A stretch of 64,000 nucleotides of DNA, taken from NCBI GenBank assembly GCA_959347315.1, contig OY365806.1, positions 21,094,235 through 21,158,234 of the forward strand, in the 5' to 3' direction. The stretch comes from Bimastos eiseni (lineage: Eukaryota; Annelida; Clitellata; Crassiclitellata; Lumbricidae). The number at the start of each line of letters is the position of its first letter. The first letter of the stretch is position 1. Positions 59,401 to 64,000 of this stretch are shown piece after piece. Position numbers and translations under genes: made by a program. Below the pieces are notes generated by a model. The model saw nothing but the letters and a program-made list of their open reading frames with translations, was not told the origin of the DNA and made no database searches.

Positions 59401-60778
59401 ACAGCATGTGACATTGTTTTGGCATTATTTTAACATTAGTGCAATAGTTGTAGTTGTTACCAGAGTTGTATGGTCTCGAGACAGTGTCTCGGTCTCGAGA
59501 CAGTGTCTCGGTCTCGAGATGTCTCGAGACAGTTTTTTAGTGTCTTGGTCTCGGTCTCGGTCTCGGAAGCCTGCTGTCTCAGTCTTGGTCTCGAGGTAGT
59601 GTCTCGAATATCTAGAAACTGTCTTGAAGTGAAAGTCTTATTCTGTCTTGAACAAGTGGTCTCGATAAGTTTCGCGTTAATTGTCTTAAAATCTTGCGCT
59701 AGAAACTGAAACCGGAATAAACGAGAAACGGTAATTCTGGTTAACGCGCGAGTCACATGATACTGCAATCAATTCAATTATCTTAAAGCAGAAAAATGTA
59801 TGAAAGAGAACCTGAAATTGTGAAGTTTTCGTTTACACAATTTGAAGTTATTGACAAAACAATGACTATCGCATACCGTTTGTCATTGATGTAAAACCAC
59901 ATTAACCGAAATTATCAGAACTTCGAGTTGCTTAGGGCGAGTAAGGATATGCGCAAATTTACAATTTAGTTTGGTATTTGTTATTGAATTTGCTTGTTTA
60001 AAATCGTCTAGAAGATTTCAGACGTGCTTTCTTTATACTATTATAAGATAGGCCGAAGAGAAAATATCGAAAAAGATAAAACGCGACAATATAGAAACTG
60101 TTCTCGGGAATTGGTGGTTCTCCTATATACATTATAAGTTTTAAATTGAAATTACAAATGAATATTATTCCCGAAAACATTAGTATTTTACTGCCTTTTA
60201 TATGGGATCACTTGTTTTTTACTGTCTTGAACTGTCTTGAACCTAGTGTCTCGGTCTCGGTCTTGGGGCCTCACTGTCTCGGTCTCGTCATGGTCTTGAA
60301 GTTTCAAGTCTTGCATACAACACTGGTTGTTACTACCAATTTACATGGCAACACTTCAAGAAACCTGTTTGCAGATTTTCTCTAAGTAGTCTAAACGATG
60401 TTAAGAGTCATCAAAAACTAAAATTTCATCAATGAGCAAAGCGGTGCAAGGCAAACTGGGAGAGCTATGCTGCTTGGCTTTTGTAAATTCTGTATTTGGA
60501 CAATATAAGCACTTTGAGCAGACAGTCTTACTGTGATGGCATCATTTCCCAGACATTCCCAAGGTGCATTGCTTTAGAATCAAGTGGCCTGAGAACATTA
60601 AATGTGAACCATTGTATTGTGGTAGACTATTGTTTTGTACTATTGTACTTGATTATTGCTCTCTGCACTGTGACACTTACAGGTTTGTCATAAAGCATGA
60701 CATTGTCGTTGTGTTCTTTTAGATTGGCAGGAAGCAAGGCCTTTGAAGAAGAAACGAAAGCCCTACAGAGAAAACTGA
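47448..60778 (+). CDS. MTDH: metadherin/LYRIC-like protein, 9 exons, complete model
   Basis: Metadherin is an ER/nuclear-envelope-anchored, lysine-rich scaffold linked in vertebrates to RNA-induced silencing and NF-kB signalling (known of the family). Exons: 47448-47618, 51620-51760, 53014-53089, 54065-54288, 54762-54866, 56032-56448, 57418-57541, 58817-59233, 60723-60778 (TGA). Every join is in phase, giving 576 codons (human MTDH 582). Exon 1 encodes a membrane helix, FAFPVVGVVLCAVLVFAFGF, then acidic DDDDD and basic KYKKSRQKK. Exon 4 has GEWMKAVSKKDRKNRSKKDD, resembling the GAWE...KR block of LYRIC. Exon 6 has PKKKKKSPESREKYK. The last exon ends DWQEARPLKKKRKPYREN; vertebrate LYRIC also ends with a Trp, a KKKKK run and RRE. 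The middle is disordered, with VAHPASD-type repeats in exon 8. The weakest donors are those of exon 4 (GTTCGT) and exon 8 (GTATAG). Identity rests on architecture and the tail; another ER-anchored lysine-rich protein is possible. Confidence 0.68.
47921..48150 (+). mobile_element. possible tRNA-derived SINE (MTDH intron 1)
   Basis: An A-box-like TATAGTGGGCAGC is followed about 40 bp later by a B-box-like GGGAGTTCAAAATCC. The body then has CAGGGCAGACACTTG and a CGGTTGGAAGATGAGGAGAG segment. The order suits a SINE, but no second copy with the same head is in the window. Confidence 0.4.
48655..48745 (+). repeat. retroposon 3' tail (GGGACGCTGTATACAT ... GAATGAATGA)
   Basis: GAGCACTCCTGAGTAGATTT, then CTTGAAGGGACGCTGTATAC, then ATGCTCAGAATTATTGAATG and ATGA. 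It is the intact form of the tail seen at 26586 and, interrupted, near 10600 and 10860. Confidence 0.6.
48850..49190 (-). mobile_element. LINE 3'-end fragment (MTDH intron 1)
   Basis: The plus strand starts ATATATAGCGCCTTGC, whose reverse complement is a typical LINE 3' terminus. It then has AAAGTCATTCAAAGTAGAGG and GACCAACAACAGCAAATGCC, which resemble the C-terminal and UTR portion of Rex/L2-like elements on the minus strand. The open frame is destroyed. Confidence 0.5.
50690..51330 (-). mobile_element. decayed LINE reverse-transcriptase fragment (MTDH intron 1)
   Basis: On the minus strand around 51028-50980 the sequence reads ILDFSAAFDTVTILFF, which is RT motif A (D-x-S-x-A-F-D). The surroundings are too decayed to read. 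It has the same orientation as the 48850 fragment and could be part of one long, broken element. Confidence 0.6.
53402..53671. mobile_element. hAT-like MITE with CAGTGCTTTTTT ends (MTDH intron 3)
   Basis: A 270-bp element. The left end is CAGTGCTTTTTTTCTGG and the right end TTCTAGAAAAAAGCACTG, inverted. GTTCCGGCAC occurs near both ends. The 8-bp flanks ctaactgt and ctaatggt match at 6 of 8 positions. The interior is AT-rich and non-coding. Confidence 0.82.
55575..55645. repeat. ATCGG/CCGAT-rich transposon fragment
   Basis: TATCGGCACCGATTATCG, GATAATCGGCCCGATTAATC and GG form a self-complementary stretch like the ends of widespread DNA-transposon repeats. A TACACGCTGGTCGTTAAAGA segment just downstream (55651) matches the right end of the 62866 element. 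Confidence 0.45.
56640..56745 (-). mobile_element. tRNA-like SINE head, antisense (MTDH intron 6)
   Basis: On the minus strand GGTGGAGTAATGGGGAACAC is followed by CTGAGTTCGAGACCCATAT, an A-box-like and a good B-box-like sequence about 45 bp apart. There is no second copy to confirm it. Confidence 0.4.
59296..59301 (+). promoter_or_regulatory. candidate alternative polyadenylation signal after MTDH exon 8
   Basis: AATAAA lies 37 bp after the in-frame TAG (59257-59259) reached if exon 8 is not spliced at 59233. A transcript ending here would encode a protein stopping at GGIATNSSE and lacking the basic tail. Confidence 0.4.
59461..60325. mobile_element. hAT-type non-autonomous element, complete, perfect 8-bp target duplication (MTDH intron 8)
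   Basis: The 865-bp element begins CAGAGTTGTATGG and ends GCATACAACACTG, inverted ends. The exact duplication gttgttac flanks it (59453-59460 and 60326-60333). The first 150 bp are built from GGTCTCGAGACAGTGTCTC repeats, and the last 80 bp carry GTCTCGGTCTCGG in inverted relation. No transposase remnant was seen. Confidence 0.93.
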
Positions 60779-61322
60779 ATCATGTGTTCAAGAAAAGACA
60801 AAGTGATTATTTTGATGCTGTTATCATTGAAGGATGTTTATTTTTTCTGATTTTAAGTACAAATGTTGGTTTGGTAGGTGGATGATAGTATTTTTGGAGA
60901 CTATTTTGGATTGTCTGTTGGGAGTTTGTCTACTTCAGTCTTCGGTCTGCTCTCCTGGTGCTAAATCGTGTGATTTGAACTCGTGAGGCACATTCGGTTG
61001 CTTTTGTGTACTTTGGTGGTTTCTCGGATGACCAGTGTTGTACCTGTGAGTTTGGCGGTTGGTACTGTCTCTATTTCCTTACAATCTGCATGAAATCAGT
61101 ATTAATTACACAAGGAACCTCCTCTTGTTCATCAGAAACTATGGACATGTGCTCTGTCCTGTGCAGATTCAGGTTGTTGAAAGAGATGCTTTCTGTTCAT
61201 TTGGTCTCTAGACGATTATAGGTCTCTGTTTTCCATTAACATCTTGCTTTGGTTTGACTTTACCATCTCTAAGGGACATTTGATTTTGCTTTTGACATTT
61301 GTTAGATTAAGGAGCTGTTGCG
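60779..61322 (+). other. MTDH 3' untranslated region or flank
   Basis: Follows the TGA directly. No exon recognised; short open frames only. Confidence 0.45.
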
Positions 61323-61741
61323 TAGGGCTGCTGCTATTGAGTAGTTTTGGAGTCGAGTACCCGGTCGAGTAGCTTAGTGGGTAATCGAGTACCCATTAAT
61401 ACCGGGAGGGGTTTATACAAGCTGCTTAATAATAGTAATACAAGCTGCATGGCTTTTACCATAGACCATAAATAGACTAAGTAGATATAGCAGTCGTTAA
61501 TAGCAAGTAAGGAAACTATAAAAGTCTATAACCTGGACCCAGTGTAGGCTGAAACTTTCCTGCAAGCCTGCAATTGCCAATTTGTAATGAATTAACTCAC
61601 CATAATTTGGAAACTGGAACCGGAAACTGCAATTTTCTGACCGGAAGTGGAATTAAATGGGTCCTCCAGTAGTAAAAAAATTACTCGAGTAATTCTTGGA
61701 GTCGGGTACTCACAAGTACCCGGGTACTCGCGGCAGCTTTA
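61323..61741. mobile_element. hAT-type MITE, second full copy
   Basis: A 419-bp relative of 46859. It starts TAGGGCTGCTGC and ends GCGGCAGCTTTA, flanked by ctgttgcg and ctgttggg (7 of 8). It shares GTCGAGTAGCTTAG, ATTAATACCGGGAG, ATAGACTAAGTAG-type and CCGGAAGTGG segments in the same order. Confidence 0.9.
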
Positions 61742-64000
61742 CTGTTGGGTGTTGCCCCTGCAGCATATTCCAGATATCAACATTCCTGTTTTTATTAAAT
61801 GGTTTTTTGGTTTGCATTGATTTGGATTTACCAACATCTACTATAACTCATGTGGAGTTAAATTTGTTGTTATTATTCTGCCCAAATTTTGGATAAGACT
61901 ACTTTGATTTGGAATATAATTGTTGATTTTGCACGTTCATTTCCATTCTGAGGTAGGTGTTATGTATGTTCATGGTTATAGATATACCTGGACTCAGGCA
62001 GTTAATATGTATATTTTGTGGATATATATAATGCATATTTATAATTGGAAGTGGATAAAGTGTAAATGATGTACAACATGTGCAAGTCATATTGTATTGG
62101 AAATCTGCAAAAGAATTTCAATGTACTTGGTTGTGTACTTATTTGCATATGATGCAATTATTCTGTAAGCTTGGAAACATAAACATTGCCAGAATTGCCT
62201 AATACTGCACTTCCTTTCTTTAAATTTCAAACCACTTATAAATTTTGATAAAATATGCATGGTCACTATTTGGCATTCAATTGGCCTTTGAAACCCTTTA
62301 AAATTAAAATTTAAGTAGAAGAAGATATCTTAATTTCATTTTGAGAAAGATATCTCTTAGTTCTATCTAATAATGATTTATTTTTAGTCTGAATTTGATA
62401 GTCTGTTAGCGGCCGCAACTGTTTACTAGAGGTTAAAGATAAGTCAGTCATGGATCTAAGAAGCATTATTTATTATTATAAATTATTATTATTTATTATT
62501 AATATTATTATTTATTATTATTTTATTGAGCAGTTGTCTGTTTCATTACTCGCAAGGCACTGGTTTTCATTAACATTTTCAGTAGTTGTCAGTCAGTGCT
62601 TGGCAGTATATGGATCAGTAGCCTATGTGTGTTGGTACTTGGTACTGGTGCTGAATGATTTCTGATTGGACATGTAGAAACAGTGCTGCATCTACTGGTT
62701 TGAGTTTTCGCTTCTTTTTTATGTTTTTGTATGTACTGCCTTCGTACATGCAGCCTCATAACATTGGCTGTGGTGCCACATTGAGACTGGTTCCATATTG
62801 AGGGCATTTTCTAAGGAATTGTGAATCAAGCTACACTATTGGAATTCATTTCAACGAAGTACGCATTAACCCTTTAAAAACAGCCAGCGTTATTAATTAT
62901 GCCTTACGTTTTACTATGCGCCGGTCGTTAAAGGGTTAAGGAGCTTACAGTGTATTTGACTGAATGAGAAGTGAAGGATTTTTATGCATCATGCTGTTGT
63001 TTCTTTAGCAGTTGTTTTGGTCTATGCGGTTCCACTTTGCAGCTGTATACATTCCGTGAAGAGTTTGAGCGTTTACCGGTTCTAGATCTTGCAGTTGGTT
63101 ACATGCATCAATTGTGAATATTCATATTTATACTTAAGCATAAACTGTTTCTGGGTGTGTCTTTGAGCCATTCCTGATGTGTTTTTAACTTAAATATGTT
63201 ATATTTAAGATTCCAGTATAGTCTGTCATTCTTTGCTGCTGCAATTGTAGTTGAGTTTGTTTCTGCTGGCAAACCCTAAGTTAGTTTGGTTGTCTGTGGT
63301 CTTAGTATATTGTGAAATTTATAAGGGATGAGTTTATCAGAAAATGTTCATAGATGTATACGTATCAACCTGGCAAATATTGGACAGTAGCAAGATCTTT
63401 GGTTATAGGACTCTATGTCTTTCATTTAAGTCAACGCCACTCACTCAGCCTGATACTGGTCCACGAGTGTTTGGTTATAGGTCTGCGGAATGATAAGTGA
63501 AACCACAATTTTGATCACACTAAGATGAAAGATTTAATTGCATATGGTACAAATGTTAAACGTTAAAAAATATATGTGAACTGGACTAAGCATTGAATCA
63601 GTGTGACATAATTGTTTAGTCTGTTTGTCGCTGCTTGGCATATGATTGCAGTTTGAAGTAGACTCGTGCATAATAAATAGTTTTATATATGCACCAGTAA
63701 CAGAAGTATGGTTGTAATAAACAGTGACAATATTGTGAAATCAGATTTTTAATATAATATTTTGCGATGATAACAAGCACCGGTTCGTGGAACCATAGGT
63801 GGTCTGTGGTAAGACTTGTTATCACTCCCATATGGGTCTGCTGTAAGGCTAGTTAAAATTTACTAGTCCATCACTGATTTAGAAGAGCAGTGCGTTAGGT
63901 TACTTAGGATGCTGTATACTGTTTTGAACATTTTCACGGATGGTTTCAATGGTTTTTATGTCCTGAAACTGCAGTTCTTCAAATGTGTCAAATCGTGCAA
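61742..64000. other. MTDH downstream flank, no gene recognised
   Basis: AT-rich, with an (ATT)n-like run at about 62467-62525. AATAAA hexamers at 63672 and 63716 could serve a long MTDH 3' UTR, but nothing links them to it. No exon was recognised. Confidence 0.45.
62866..62939. mobile_element. 74-bp hairpin MITE with TTAACCCTTTAA ends
   Basis: Left TTAACCCTTTAA and right TTAAAGGGTTAA are exact inverted repeats. If the outer TTAA are target duplications, this is piggyBac-like. GCCAGCG and CGCCGGTCG extend the pairing inward with mismatches. Confidence 0.65.

Overview
This window is nuclear DNA from an invertebrate animal, probably marine and possibly an echinoderm or another non-vertebrate deuterostome. 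Three kinds of evidence point that way: multi-exon genes with GT-AG introns; an animal-type fused UMP synthase, a metadherin-like gene and a SUEL-lectin exon; and dense non-LTR retrotransposons, tRNA-derived SINEs and hAT-type MITEs. The species cannot be fixed from the sequence. There is no bacterial or organellar content. A 200-N assembly gap lies at 41966-42165.

Layout. 0-9.8 kb is gene-free: a 21-bp minisatellite, a decayed LINE endonuclease, a 43-bp minisatellite and a GTTAAC-rich degenerate repeat. 9.86-22.88 kb is a complete plus-strand UMPS gene of 11 exons (474 codons), with both catalytic domains intact. Its introns hold a duplicated inverted-repeat element, a 5'-truncated LINE with a readable reverse transcriptase, SINEs and a 12-bp tandem repeat. 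23-47 kb is repeat-rich and contains two phase-compatible exons (30406-30553 and 31877-32121) of a secreted or membrane SUEL/rhamnose-binding-lectin protein, probably EVA-1C-like; the rest of that gene was not found. This interval is strongly enriched in the palindromic octamer TAGGCCTA. 47.4-60.8 kb is a nine-exon plus-strand gene (576 codons). It has an N-terminal membrane anchor, lysine-rich disordered middle exons and a C-terminus ending DWQEARPLKKKRKPYREN. This matches metadherin/LYRIC (MTDH) in architecture, length and C-terminal tail.

The three genes are housekeeping or cell-surface genes on the same strand with no visible functional link. UMPS makes UMP de novo, the MTDH-like protein is an ER/nuclear-envelope scaffold, and the lectin-domain protein is extracellular.

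The most unusual stretch is 42.66-44.70 kb. It is an array of short, mostly GC-rich stem-loops spaced about 25-35 nt apart, with five copies of a TTGGCTACC-type segment and a duplicated 115-bp module whose first stem is kept by compensating changes. I could not assign it to any element class. Coding frames, splice phases, target-site duplications and stems were read by hand. Family names rest on recalled family features, not on a database search.
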